This document shows positions 35,040-43,582 of a stretch of 64,000 nt of DNA, one piece after another. A program made the translations under genes and the position numbers. Each line of letters begins with the position of its first letter. Within the stretch, counting starts at the first letter, position 1. The notes below the pieces were generated by a model. The model was not told where the DNA came from, did no database searches, and saw only the letters and a program-made list of their open reading frames with translations. Source of the stretch: DTPU01 sp963827855 (GTDB lineage: Bacteria; Planctomycetota; Phycisphaerae; Sedimentisphaerales; Anaerobacaceae); contig CAWHBY010000001.1 in the NCBI GenBank assembly GCA_963827855.1, positions 248,001-312,000 on the forward strand. Direction: 5' to 3'.

Positions 35040-35741
35040 TCACTCCATAGTCTCCGGACCGGTCAGGTCGGTGACCTTGGATGTCCCTGTCTCAGCAAAG
35101 GCCGATGTCACTGACTCCCGGACGAGCTTTCCCGCGTACCTCCGCCACGCGGAAGTGCCTTTCTCCACGAAGACCTGGAACGAGGCATCGCTGACCAGTT
35201 GGCCCAGCACGCCCTTGCGGACGAGGGGGTCCGCGACCTCCTTGACGAGGCGATTGCGAAAGGCCTCGAGGAGGGCCAGGAACCGGCCGTGGTCAGGGGT
35301 GACGATCTGCTCGAGCTTCTTGCGGAGATGACTGGCGTACGCGGGGCAGAAGCCCTCTGTGCCGACGGCGATCTGCAGGTCGCCGCGTCTGACCACAGCG
35401 GGCACAAAGAAATCGCACAACTGAGGCTGGTCCACCACGTTGCACAGGATCTCCAATTGCTGGCAATGTTCGAAGACCTGCCGATTGACGGCCTGATCGT
35501 TGGTGGCTGCGATGACCAGTGCGGAAGCCCCCAGGTAATCCTTGGAGTACCTGGCCTTGATCACCTCGATGGATCTCTCTGTGCACAGCCGGGCCATGGC
35601 GCTGCAGACTTGTTTGGCCACGACCACCAGGCGTGCCCCGGCCTCGACCAGGACCTCCGCCTTGCGATAGGCCACAAGACCTCCGCCCACGACGACGACC
35701 CGTCGTCCACGAAGTTCCAAGAAGATCGGGTATTTGGCCAT
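35040..35741 (-). CDS. Precorrin-2 dehydrogenase (siroheme synthase N-terminal type)
   Basis: 233 aa from ATG 35741 (MAKYPIFLELRGRRVVVVGG); a start at 35768 is possible. The Rossmann motif VVVVGGGLVAYRKAEVLVEAGA is followed by VIAATNDQAVNRQVFEHC, CNVVDQPQLCDFFVPAVVRR and LQIAVGTEGFCPAYASHLRK, the characteristic sequence of the CysG N-terminal/Met8 family (usual text STGGxSP, here GTEGFCP). It oxidises precorrin-2 to sirohydrochlorin with NAD+ and may chelate iron, in siroheme or heme synthesis. Its placement six bases ahead of an ECF sigma gene is unexpected. Other tetrapyrrole genes are not nearby. Confidence 0.88.
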   Translation of the reverse strand: MAKYPIFLELRGRRVVVVGGGLVAYRKAEVLVEAGARLVVVAKQVCSAMARLCTERSIEVIKARYSKDYLGASALVIAATNDQAVNRQVFEHCQQLEILCNVVDQPQLCDFFVPAVVRRGDLQIAVGTEGFCPAYASHLRKKLEQIVTPDHGRFLALLEAFRNRLVKEVADPLVRKGVLGQLVSDASFQVFVEKGTSAWRRYAGKLVRESVTSAFAETGTSKVTDLTGPETME

Positions 35742-35870
35742 GGCGATCGCGATTATACCCACGTCCATGAGGCGGTGTGATGGACTATCTGGAGAATTCC
35801 GGATTCCTGGTTTAAAATCCATCGAGGGGCTCAATATAGATGGCAGATGCAGGAAACGGGGGTTAGTGTT

Positions 35871-38003
35871 ATGGCCATGGCGATACAGAATCATCAGAAC
35901 GAGGGCGTGACCGAGACCTATAACACGTTCATACAGTCCTTTGCCCAGGTCCGCAGGTCGATCTATGCCTTCATCTTCGTGCTGGTGGGCAACACCGCGG
36001 ACGCGGATGACCTCTTCCAGGAGGTCTGCGTGGTGCTGTGGCGGAGGTTCGACCACTTTACGCCCGGCACGAACTTCCTGGCCTGGGCCAAGCAGATCGC
36101 CAGGAACCTGGTCATGGACTACCGCAAGCGGAGGTCCAGGAAGGTGGTGACCGGTCTTGATGACAAGATGCTGGACCTGCTGGCGGCCCGCTTTGACCGT
36201 ATCCAGGACCAGGTCGAGGACCGGATGGAGGCCCTCAGGCAGTGCCTGAACAAGCTCGAGGACAAGGACCGGCACCTGCTCCGTAAGACCTACGAGGAGG
36301 GCGAGCCGGTCAAGCGGATCGCCAAGAAGGCCCAGATCTCTGTCCAGGGCATCTACAAGCGGCTGGGCAGCGCCCATGGGGCCCTATTGCGATGCGTGCA
36401 GCGGACGCTTGAGAACAGAGGGGGAACAAGCATGACGTACCGGGAGGCAAGGGAACTGGACGCGGCCATGATGTGCCTGCTCAAGGGCCGGATCACCGCT
36501 GAGGAGAGAGATGATCTCCAGACCCAGATGATGGAAGACCTCGAGGTGCTGAACCACTGCCTGGACCTGCTCATCGTATCTGCAGGCCTGGAACTGATCC
36601 ACCAGAATGAGAAGAAGCAGGCCCGTCCCTCTGCGGGCCTGCTGAACAATGGATTGAAGGCCCTGAGTATCCTTATTCCGAGCCGCCGGACCACCCTGAC
36701 CCTGGTCAAGGTGGCCGCGGTGCTTGCCGCGGTGGCTGGCGCTTCCTTCTGGATCATCCAGTCTACTGGCCGGCAGCCGTCGTCTGCGGGCCTGGCCGAG
36801 GTGATTGGCGACCTGGCCGTCAAGTGGGCCAATGCCCCTCGACCCGTGGTCGCAGGCAGCCACATGGGCCGCGGCCCCTGGAATCTGACTGAGGGCATTG
36901 CGGAGCTCCGGATGGCCAGTGGTGCAGAGGTGATCGTGCGCGGCCCCTGCCAGTTCTCCCTCGAGGGCGCCAACCAGGTCGTGTTGACCTCGGGCAGTCT
37001 GACGGCCCGCGTTCCCGACAGCGCCCGCGGCTTCAAGGTCTCCTGCCAGAAGGTGGACATCGTGGATATGGGAACGGAGTTCGGCGTGATCGCGGCGGCG
37101 GACGGACGTGTGGAGGCCCACGTGTTCTCGGGCGAGGTCGTGCTCGTGCCTGATCGTGAAGCGGCCACCCCCTCGACCGTCAGGCTGGGCACGGGGATGG
37201 CAGCCGCCATCTCCACGACCGGCCAGGTCGCCAAGGCGCCCGCAGCAGAAGAGCGGTTTGTCCGCGAGATGCCCTCCAAGTCCACGCAGGCCAGCCCGGG
37301 TAGGCAACTGGACCTGGCAGACGTGGTCGGCGGCGGCAACGGCTTTGGCAGCGGCACCCTGGGCCAGGGCCTCAGCCCCGATGACGGACAGACCGTTCAC
37401 GCCGCCACTCCGACCCGGTCCAGGGCCCGCAGGAGCGGCTACATCATCCTGTTCGGCAGGACCATCGACGGGGTGTTCGTTCCGAATGGCCAGGCGGGCG
37501 CGAATGCCGTCAGCTCCACGGGGCTGGTCTTTGCAGGCTGCCCTGACACGGACGGGACCTTCGCCGGAGGCATCATCAACGGCGGCCGGCTGGCCACCAG
37601 TCAGGGACAGCCGGGCATGCTGGCGCGTCTGAGGGGCAAGTATTATGGCACGGATGCAGCCCCTGCCCTGAGAATCCACCCCAACGCGGGTGTGACCTTC
37701 AATCTGGAGGGGATCCGCAGGGACAACCCCGGCGCAGTGCTGCGGTCTTTCCGAGGCCTGGCCGGACTCTCCGAGACGGCTCCCGGCAGGCCGGCCAGCG
37801 CCACGGACTTCTGGGTGCTGGTCGATGGGCAGGTCCGGTTCCATCATCGGGTTGAGCCCGGCGACCTGAGGACCGCATCCATCGACGTCGCCATCGATGC
37901 GAAGGCGCAGTATCTGACCCTGGTGACCACATGTGCAGCAAGTACGGAGAACTGCTGGGCGATCATCGCCGAGCCCTTCCTGGAGTTCGGGCCTGCTGAA
38001 TGA
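35871..38003 (+). CDS. ECF sigma factor fused to TM, FecR-like and NPCBM-like domains
   Basis: 710 aa in one uninterrupted frame (start 35871 or 35847). Residues about 15-180 are a sigma factor: FIQSFAQVRRSIYAFIFVLV, DADDLFQEVCVVLWRRF, FLAWAKQIARNLVMDYRKRR, then HLLRKTYEEGEPVKRIAKKA, QISVQGIYKRLGSAHGALLR. From residue 188 (MTYREARELDAAMMCLLKGR) it reads like a separate anti-sigma protein with its own ribosome-binding-like GAGGGGGAAC. One TM helix lies near 279-300 (VKVAAVLAAVAGASFWIIQ). A FecR-type domain follows (IAELRMASGAEVIVRGPCQF ... VDIVDMGTEFGV). The C-terminus (about 545-710: VTFNLEGIRRDNPGA, DFWVLVDGQVRFHHRVEPGD) resembles NPCBM. No stop separates the halves, so a sigma factor tethered to the membrane is implied. 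Confidence 0.82.
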   Translation: MAMAIQNHQNEGVTETYNTFIQSFAQVRRSIYAFIFVLVGNTADADDLFQEVCVVLWRRFDHFTPGTNFLAWAKQIARNLVMDYRKRRSRKVVTGLDDKMLDLLAARFDRIQDQVEDRMEALRQCLNKLEDKDRHLLRKTYEEGEPVKRIAKKAQISVQGIYKRLGSAHGALLRCVQRTLENRGGTSMTYREARELDAAMMCLLKGRITAEERDDLQTQMMEDLEVLNHCLDLLIVSAGLELIHQNEKKQARPSAGLLNNGLKALSILIPSRRTTLTLVKVAAVLAAVAGASFWIIQSTGRQPSSAGLAEVIGDLAVKWANAPRPVVAGSHMGRGPWNLTEGIAELRMASGAEVIVRGPCQFSLEGANQVVLTSGSLTARVPDSARGFKVSCQKVDIVDMGTEFGVIAAADGRVEAHVFSGEVVLVPDREAATPSTVRLGTGMAAAISTTGQVAKAPAAEERFVREMPSKSTQASPGRQLDLADVVGGGNGFGSGTLGQGLSPDDGQTVHAATPTRSRARRSGYIILFGRTIDGVFVPNGQAGANAVSSTGLVFAGCPDTDGTFAGGIINGGRLATSQGQPGMLARLRGKYYGTDAAPALRIHPNAGVTFNLEGIRRDNPGAVLRSFRGLAGLSETAPGRPASATDFWVLVDGQVRFHHRVEPGDLRTASIDVAIDAKAQYLTLVTTCAASTENCWAIIAEPFLEFGPAE

Positions 38004-38108
38004 CCACGTGTAACGATTGCGTCGGGGAACACAGCGAGCGGTTTCTGTTTGTTTCGTATACTATGCTTGTAGAGGGCTGTCCGGTGAGCCGGGCAGCGGG
38101 AGCGGGAC

Positions 38109-38594
38109 ATGTGGCAGCCAGAGAACCGAAGCGAGGGATGGCTCAAGACAGGGGGCAAGGCCTGTATTCGGGGAGTGGCAGTCAGCGCAGACTGGGACTC
38201 TGCCGGCGGCACAGGTGCACTCGACATTCGGGTGGCCATTGGTGACAACCGTCCTTCAGGCGATGACAGGCTGTTCGTTCGCGCCCTGGTGGAGGCCCCG
38301 GACGGCAAGATCCTGACTTCAGGCTCCTCTCGTCTGGTGGTCGGCGTCCCCTTCACTGCCCCAGGGACGTGGTGCCTGGTCCGGCTGTGCCGGCAGATCC
38401 AGCAGCCCTTGTTCTGCAATGGTGAGGCCTCCCAGTCCTACAACCTCATGCTCATCCTGGAAGACAGCCGTGGCCAGGTCGTCGACCTCCTGGCTGGTAC
38501 ATTCGGCATCCGCAGGCCCACTGTCCTCCAGAACGAGGTCCGTCCGATCCGCCCTGCGTGCGACGTCCCCAGCAGCGAACTGCTGTATGCCTAG
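38109..38594 (+). CDS. Hypothetical protein, beta-rich
   Basis: 161 aa; GGGAGCGGGAC precedes the ATG. The text is beta-strand-rich (ACIRGVAVSADWDSAGGTGA, LDIRVAIGDNRPSGDDRLFV, RALVEAPDGKILTSGSSRLV, YNLMLILEDSRGQVVDLLAG) and could be a small immunoglobulin-like or carbohydrate-binding fold. There is no signal peptide. It follows the sigma/FecR fusion by 105 bases on the same strand and may share its transcript. I do not recognise a family. Confidence 0.5.
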   Translation: MWQPENRSEGWLKTGGKACIRGVAVSADWDSAGGTGALDIRVAIGDNRPSGDDRLFVRALVEAPDGKILTSGSSRLVVGVPFTAPGTWCLVRLCRQIQQPLFCNGEASQSYNLMLILEDSRGQVVDLLAGTFGIRRPTVLQNEVRPIRPACDVPSSELLYA

Positions 38595-38595
38595 G

Positions 38596-38670
38596 AGAGA
38601 AGCAAGAGGCAAGAAGCAAGCAAGGCATCGCTTGTCGGCTAGTCTCGCCTTCCTGCCTCTACCCTCTCAT
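38596..38670. repeat. Short-word inverted repeat (AAGAGGCAAGAAGC class)
   Basis: AGAGAAGCAAGAGGCAAGAA followed by an inverted, diverged arm (CCTTCCTGCCTCTACCCTCTC) lies just after the stop of the 38109 gene. Same word class as at 18913-18998. Confidence 0.5.
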
Positions 38671-38714
38671 TCCTGGCGGTGAGAACCGGTTGAGATTGGG
38701 CACGTGTCGCAGTG

Positions 38715-38879
38715 ATGCTGGAAGACAAGATCCTGGTATGGCAGTTCAATCGCGGGGATACGGTTTCGTTGTGCCGCATCTGGGACGAGAAACAGATCGT
38801 ACAATTCCGCCGAATCGACGGCAGGGAGTCCTGTGTGCTCTACGGACCCTGCGGAATCCCCTCAGAAGAGAAATGCTGA
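38715..38879 (+). pseudogene. Remnant of a lineage-typical sigma factor N-terminus
   Basis: 54 codons: MLEDKILVWQFNRGDTVSLC, then RIWDEKQIVQF and an unrelated tail. In this lineage many sigma-70-family proteins begin MLEDKLLIWKFKxGDxxALRRIYE, and the match over the first 20 residues is close. The remaining sigma domains are missing. The frame ends one base before the convergent MurQ-like gene. Confidence 0.5.
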
Positions 38880-40721
38880 TCACCGAGTCCCGATCTCTTC
38901 GATGGCCATCGCCACCGGAGAGGGGACCTGCTCTCCCTTGCGGGAGCGGGCCTCGACCTCGTCGATCTTGCGGAACAAGACTTGGCAGGCCTGCTCGTAG
39001 GTGCAGCCTGTGGTCTGGCTGATCAGCCGGCAGCCGCGGTCGATGAGCTTCTTGTTGCTCGGCGAGACCCAGACCATGGCATTGCCCAACACCCTGCCTA
39101 GGCGGGCCATGGTGGCAGTAGAGATCGTGTTGAGCAGCAGCTTGACGGCCAGGTGCCTCCAGATCTTCAGAGGCGAGTCGGGGATCTGGCAGGGACAGTG
39201 GAAGTGATGGCCGACGTTGAAATGCTCCCGTGGCCTGGAAGGCCCGATGGAGATCAACGCGGTCCTGTGGAAGGATGATCCCCACCTGGCGAGGGCCTGA
39301 CCGGTGAGGGCCTGCAGCTCATCCGTTAGCCCCAGGATGACCAGGCCGCTGTCAGGCCCGTCTGTTCGCGACGAGTCAGGCTCATTTCCGATCATGAATC
39401 TCAGGATCTCGGCACCATCCAGGGTCGGGGGATTGGCCTGCAGCTTCGCAGGGGCGTCGAGTGTCTTGTAGACGTCTGCGGTCCAGGTCAGTCCAAGAGG
39501 CTCTCGCCGCAGGAGGTACTGCCAGGTCTGGCGGGTGTCTCGATATGGATTCTTCACAAAGCCCCAGGAGATCGGCGACGAGCTGTCTCCCTGCCTGCGA
39601 AAGGCCGGCACCATGAAGGTGGGTGACCGCTCCGTCGTGTCGGTCAGGACGTCCAGAATCGCTGCGTCCGCTGCGTAGGTGATGCGGCCGCCCTGGCGAT
39701 ACAGGGCGTCTTCAAAGGCCGCCGCATCGGCGATGGCACCTACGGCGCGGGGCAAAGACAGCTCCTTCAGGAGTTGCCTGAATCGGTCCTTGGCAGTCTC
39801 TGTGGTGACCTCCGGAGGCCGCAGTGCCTCAAGGTCCTGGCCCGCAAGCCGGTCCCGAAGGACCAGGCCAAGGGCCTGCTCCAGGCCAGTTCCCACCACC
39901 AGCAGCTCCGCAGTCACTGCCTGCATCCGCGTCGAGCCCGTGATCGCCATGGGGCCTGTGCTCAGGTCCAGCTTGGTGATGGTCGGCTCCGCAATCAGCT
40001 CTGCGGATCGTTGCACGTGCCGCGCGAGAAGGTCCGTGGGGTTGTTGTACACAAAGAAGACCTTGCACCCGGTAGCGAGGCCTTCCCAGGCAGTGCCGAT
40101 CACAAAGGGGGTCTCGCCTCCCTCGGTGATCGCCACGACCACGTCGCCTTTCTGGACGCCTGCCTCGGCCAACTGCCGCCTGCCAAAGGCGGGGAAGTCC
40201 TCGAAACCTTCTACCGACTTGATCAGGGCAAAGTCACCGCCTGCCATGACGCTGACGCAGCGATCCTCCAGGGACGCCAGACGATCACCCAGGTGGGGGT
40301 GGTTGGCCAGGGTCTCCTGGAAGAACCCCCGCCATGCGGCCTCCAGGAGGATGCTGAGCCTGCCCGTGGCGCCACAGCCTGTGAAGAAGATCCGATGGCC
40401 GCTGGTCAGGGCCGCAGCCATGGCGATGGCCAACTGGCTGAATCCATCCTGTCCAAAGAGCCGGTCCAAGGCATCGCTGATGTCTTGGTCCACGGACTGG
40501 AGCATCCGAATCCCGGCCTTGAGGTCTCGCTGCAGGGTCTGGGACAGGGTGCGGGTCTTGGGATGCGACGACTCGGTCTGGAGCTGCCCCAGCCTGAAGA
40601 CCCGCTCCTGTTCCAGAAAGTCCTCGGCCTTCTGTTTTGCAGTCGATTTTGGCGTGTGTTCTGCAGCCCGCTTTGCGGTCCGTCGTGCAGTCTTCTTTGC
40701 AGTCTGTTTTGGCGATTTCAT
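38880..40721 (-). CDS. Two-SIS-domain MurQ/GKRP-like protein with Lys/Ala-rich tail
   Basis: 613 aa. Residues 1-35 are a basic Ala/Lys/Thr-rich tail (KKTARRTAKRAAEHTPKSTA), histone-H1-like. The first SIS domain carries MurQ family text: FFTGCGATGRLSILLEAAWR, MAGGDFALIKSVEGFEDFPA, VVVAITEGGETPFVIGTAWE, LDLSTGPMAITGSTRMQAVT. A second SIS-like half follows (ISWGFVKNPYRDTRQ ... LAVKLLLNTISTATMARLGR). Total length is about twice that of MurQ etherase (about 300 aa) and near that of glucokinase regulatory protein. MurQ cleaves the lactyl ether of MurNAc-6-phosphate; GKRP binds sugar phosphates. Start overlaps the stop of the PQQ-propeller gene by four bases, so they are one operon. Confidence 0.8.
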   Translation of the reverse strand: MKSPKQTAKKTARRTAKRAAEHTPKSTAKQKAEDFLEQERVFRLGQLQTESSHPKTRTLSQTLQRDLKAGIRMLQSVDQDISDALDRLFGQDGFSQLAIAMAAALTSGHRIFFTGCGATGRLSILLEAAWRGFFQETLANHPHLGDRLASLEDRCVSVMAGGDFALIKSVEGFEDFPAFGRRQLAEAGVQKGDVVVAITEGGETPFVIGTAWEGLATGCKVFFVYNNPTDLLARHVQRSAELIAEPTITKLDLSTGPMAITGSTRMQAVTAELLVVGTGLEQALGLVLRDRLAGQDLEALRPPEVTTETAKDRFRQLLKELSLPRAVGAIADAAAFEDALYRQGGRITYAADAAILDVLTDTTERSPTFMVPAFRRQGDSSSPISWGFVKNPYRDTRQTWQYLLRREPLGLTWTADVYKTLDAPAKLQANPPTLDGAEILRFMIGNEPDSSRTDGPDSGLVILGLTDELQALTGQALARWGSSFHRTALISIGPSRPREHFNVGHHFHCPCQIPDSPLKIWRHLAVKLLLNTISTATMARLGRVLGNAMVWVSPSNKKLIDRGCRLISQTTGCTYEQACQVLFRKIDEVEARSRKGEQVPSPVAMAIEEIGTR

Positions 40722-41986
40722 AGCGTCTGGATACCGGTTCCCATGGGCTTGCGGCCGAAGCAGAAGAGGTGCTTGAAGCCGCGGACGAAGACCTGGCCAT
40801 CGCTGATTGCTGGCGAGGCATAGCAGGGCTCTCCCAGCTCATACTGGGCCGCCCGCTCAAAGACGCGGCCTGGCCTGATCACGTTCACCTGGCCGTTGTC
40901 GTTGATGAAGAAGACCAGGCCGGCTGCGAGGACCGGCGAGGCATGATGCCTGCCCAGCTTCTCCCGCCAGAGGACCTTGCCAGTTGCTGCCTCATAGCAG
41001 AAGGCAGTGCCGCCATTGTTGACGCTGAACAGGAGATCGCCAGCGACGAGCAGGGAGGGCACATAGGGCGCCCCTTGACCATCCTGCCAGGCGACGTGGG
41101 TGGAAGTGACGTCTCCGCTGCCGTTGGGCTGAATCGCCAGCAGGAGGGTCTTGGGCCAACTGCTGCTGACAAAGACCAGCCCTGCCTTGTCGCTGTAGGT
41201 CGGCGTGGCGACGAACTCCTCGGAGGGGCCATCCACCCTCCAGAGCGATTGACCGGTCTGGGGGTCAAAGCTGGTCACGCACCTGTCGCCGCACTGGATC
41301 AACTGGGTCCTGCCTGCCATCTCGGCGATGAAGGGTGCGCTGTAGCTGATCCCGCGGTTCTTCCGATCGATCCGCCAGGCCGTCTTGCCGTCCGCGCAGT
41401 TCAGGGCAATCAGGAAGGAGTCACCCTTGCCGTCTCCATCGATGATGACCTTGTCCTTGAACAGCACGGGCTCATTGCTGAATCCCCATTCGCCCACATG
41501 CGTTCCAGGCCTGACCAGCCAGATCTGCTTGCCGCTGGCCAGGTCATGGCAGGCCACGACGATCTCGTCACCCGACCTGAACACGCTGAAGACCCGCTGG
41601 CCATCCGTGGCAGGCGTGGCTGAGGCGTAGCTGTTCTCGGGATTGATCTTTTCGAGCGGCCCCTGGACAACGGTCTGCTGCCAGAGGACCTTGCCGGTGA
41701 GCCGGTCCAGACAGACGAGCATCCGTTCCTTCGTGGCAGGCAGGGCGGTCGCCGTGCAGATTCGATCGCCCCACACGATGGGAGAGGCGTGGCCCTGACC
41801 CGGGATCTCGACCTTCCAGGTCGCGCCTGCGGGGTCCCAGTTGGAGGGCAGGTTGGGCTCAGCGGATATGCCGTCTTGCCGGGGGCCTCTCCAGCCAGGC
41901 CAGGGGCCGGCCAGGGATGCAGTCGCCAGACAGCAGAGGATTCCGGAACACAGTACGCAAATCAGGGTCTGTCTTTCAGTTCTCAT
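40718..41986 (-). CDS. Exported PQQ-like beta-propeller protein
   Basis: 422 aa. Signal peptide MRTERQTLICVLCSGILCCLATASLAG, then PWPGWRGPRQDGISAE, the usual opening of planctomycete PQQ-like propellers. Repeated blades contain W-x-DxxTGxxLW-like text: CLDRLTGKVLWQQTV, CHDLASGKQIWLVRP, ALNCADGKTAWRID, SFDPQTGQSLWRVDG, CYEAATGKVLWREK. There are no dehydrogenase catalytic segments, so a scaffold or binding role is more likely than alcohol oxidation. Overlaps the MurQ-like gene by four bases. It faces the NIPSNAP gene divergently across a 152-base gap. Confidence 0.85.
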   Translation of the reverse strand: MRTERQTLICVLCSGILCCLATASLAGPWPGWRGPRQDGISAEPNLPSNWDPAGATWKVEIPGQGHASPIVWGDRICTATALPATKERMLVCLDRLTGKVLWQQTVVQGPLEKINPENSYASATPATDGQRVFSVFRSGDEIVVACHDLASGKQIWLVRPGTHVGEWGFSNEPVLFKDKVIIDGDGKGDSFLIALNCADGKTAWRIDRKNRGISYSAPFIAEMAGRTQLIQCGDRCVTSFDPQTGQSLWRVDGPSEEFVATPTYSDKAGLVFVSSSWPKTLLLAIQPNGSGDVTSTHVAWQDGQGAPYVPSLLVAGDLLFSVNNGGTAFCYEAATGKVLWREKLGRHHASPVLAAGLVFFINDNGQVNVIRPGRVFERAAQYELGEPCYASPAISDGQVFVRGFKHLFCFGRKPMGTGIQTL

Positions 41987-42138
41987 GCCGACAGTGTACT
42001 GGTGGCCATAGACACGTCAAGTGCGGCAGGAAATGCCGTGATTGACGGCCGGGACTACAGGCGATAGTCTGAGGCCATGACGCCGGACTTCTGCTGGCTA
42101 TGCGAAACGCTGGAATCATCGGGCAAAGGAGACGACAC

Positions 42139-42918
42139 ATGAACAGGCGGGACTTCTTGGGCGTGGGCCTTGGCGCTGTGGGTGGGATGCAGGCCCTTGC
42201 CATGGCGGCCGAGACTGGCTCTACGGGCCAGCGGCAGTACCTTGAGTGGCGGGTCTATCAGCTCCCGCCGGGGTCGAAGAGGGACCTGGTGGGCAGCTAC
42301 TACAGGGACGCGGGCATCCAGGCGATGAACCGGCTGGGCGTGGCCGAGGTGGGCGTCTTCAACGTGATGTACGGTCCCAGCAACCCGTCGCTGTGGGTCC
42401 TCCTGGCCCATCCTTCACTGGAGTCTGCGGTGACCCTCTCGTCGCGGCTGCTACAGGACAAGGAACACATGGAGAAGGCCGCGGCCTTTGTGAACGCGGG
42501 GATCTCAGATGCCAGCTACGTGCGGTACGAGAGCTCGCTGATGCTGGCCTTCACGGCCATGCCGAAGGTCGAGGTCCCGGCGAGGAAGGACCGCATCTTC
42601 GAGCTGCGGATCTATGAGAGCCACACGGAGAAGGCAGCCAAGAAGAAGATCGAGATGTTCAATGAGGGCAAGGAGATCGAGCTCTTCCGCAAGACCGGCC
42701 TCTCGCCCGTCTTCTTCGGCGAGACCCTCATGGGCCGCGGCATGCCCAACCTCAACTACATGCTGGTCTTCAACGACATGGCAGACCGTGACGCGAGGTG
42801 GAAGGTCTTTGTCGCCGACCCGGGCTGGAAGACGCTCAGCTCAGATCCACAGTACAAGGATACGGTCTCGAACATCACGGACATCATCCTGAGGCCGACC
42901 GAGTACTCTCAGATCTAG
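42139..42918 (+). CDS. Tat-exported NIPSNAP-family protein
   Basis: 259 aa from ATG 42139, which has AAGGAG ten bases upstream; an earlier ATG (42100) is less likely. NRRDFLGVGLGAVGGM is a twin-arginine signal. Two tandem NIPSNAP (dimeric alpha/beta-barrel-like) domains follow: YLEWRVYQLPPGSKRDLVGS with VGVFNVMYGPSNPSLWVLLA, and IFELRIYESHTEKAAKKKIE with LNYMLVFNDMADRDARWKVF. NIPSNAP proteins have no agreed enzyme role; in planctomycetes they are often exported. Confidence 0.88.
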   Translation: MNRRDFLGVGLGAVGGMQALAMAAETGSTGQRQYLEWRVYQLPPGSKRDLVGSYYRDAGIQAMNRLGVAEVGVFNVMYGPSNPSLWVLLAHPSLESAVTLSSRLLQDKEHMEKAAAFVNAGISDASYVRYESSLMLAFTAMPKVEVPARKDRIFELRIYESHTEKAAKKKIEMFNEGKEIELFRKTGLSPVFFGETLMGRGMPNLNYMLVFNDMADRDARWKVFVADPGWKTLSSDPQYKDTVSNITDIILRPTEYSQI

Positions 42919-43222
42919 GACCGGACGTGCGGCTGATAGACCCCGGGTGTTGGGTTCGTCACGCCGGGGTTGAGAAGAGAAACGAAGATGTCGCGAACAC
43001 TCGGGCATGGCTCCCCCCAGAAGCCATGCCCTTTGTCTATTTCTACTGGTTCATACGCACGGACCGGTAACCTGTTCGCAGATCCACCTGGCAAGGGACA
43101 TTCCCCGCACAAAGGGACGGCATTTCCTGTATCCATGGATAGGGGCCGGGCTCTGGAGTGGAGTCCAGGGCCCTGGCCCACAAGGTTATGGAGAACCGCT
43201 ATTAGATCACAGGAGGATACCT
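42919..43222. other. Intergenic stretch before csrA
   Basis: About 300 bases without a supported gene. It holds the hairpin terminator at 43003-43038 and the AGGAGG ribosome binding site of csrA at its end. A second GC-rich hairpin-like segment (CTGGAGTGGAGTCCAG) lies near 43155. No clear promoter is assigned. Confidence 0.35.
43003..43038 (+). terminator. Hairpin terminator upstream of csrA
   Basis: A perfect 10-bp stem GGGCATGGCT (43003-43012) / AGCCATGCCC (43022-43031) with a 9-base loop is followed by TTTGTCT. It probably ends the NIPSNAP transcript. Confidence 0.6.
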
Positions 43223-43417
43223 ATGCTGGTGCTGTCACGTCACATCGGTCAGACCATCGTCATTGGTCGCGACATCTCAGTCAAGGTGGTGGCTATCAGA
43301 GGGGGCAGCGTGCGGTTGGGGATCGAGGCGCCACGCCAGGTCGTCGTCGATCGCCAGGAGATCCACGATCGCAAGGTCGCAGATCCCAGGCCCGGACAAC
43401 GGGGACGTCCCCCATGA
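43223..43417 (+). CDS. csrA: Carbon storage regulator CsrA
   Basis: 64 aa. MLVLSRHIGQTIVIGRDISV and VVAIRGGSVRLGIEAPRQVV, then VDRQEIHDR, is the full CsrA beta-strand set including the RNA-contacting LSR-x-GQ start and the AP-x-x-V...R segment. AGGAGG lies seven bases upstream of the ATG. CsrA is a dimer that binds GGA motifs in mRNA leaders and controls translation. The C-terminus (VADPRPGQRGRPP) is longer and more basic than minimal CsrA. Its own AGGAGGA ribosome binding site contains a GGA motif, so autoregulation is possible but not shown. Confidence 0.93.
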   Translation: MLVLSRHIGQTIVIGRDISVKVVAIRGGSVRLGIEAPRQVVVDRQEIHDRKVADPRPGQRGRPP

Positions 43418-43582
43418 CAGCTCCTAGCCGGATGCCTCTTCTCCTCCATCTTTCAATATGCAGGCCGGGATTGACGTCTCTGGCCGGCGAGGATAGCTTG
43501 GGAGCCCGAAGACGATGCCCTGTGGCCTCGTGCTCGAACTGAATGACACAGATGAGGGCTGACGGCACAAGGCTTCTTCCCT

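Noticed and set aside
36384..37847. 487-codon open frame on the minus strand
   Set aside because: Antisense shadow of the sigma/FecR fusion gene.
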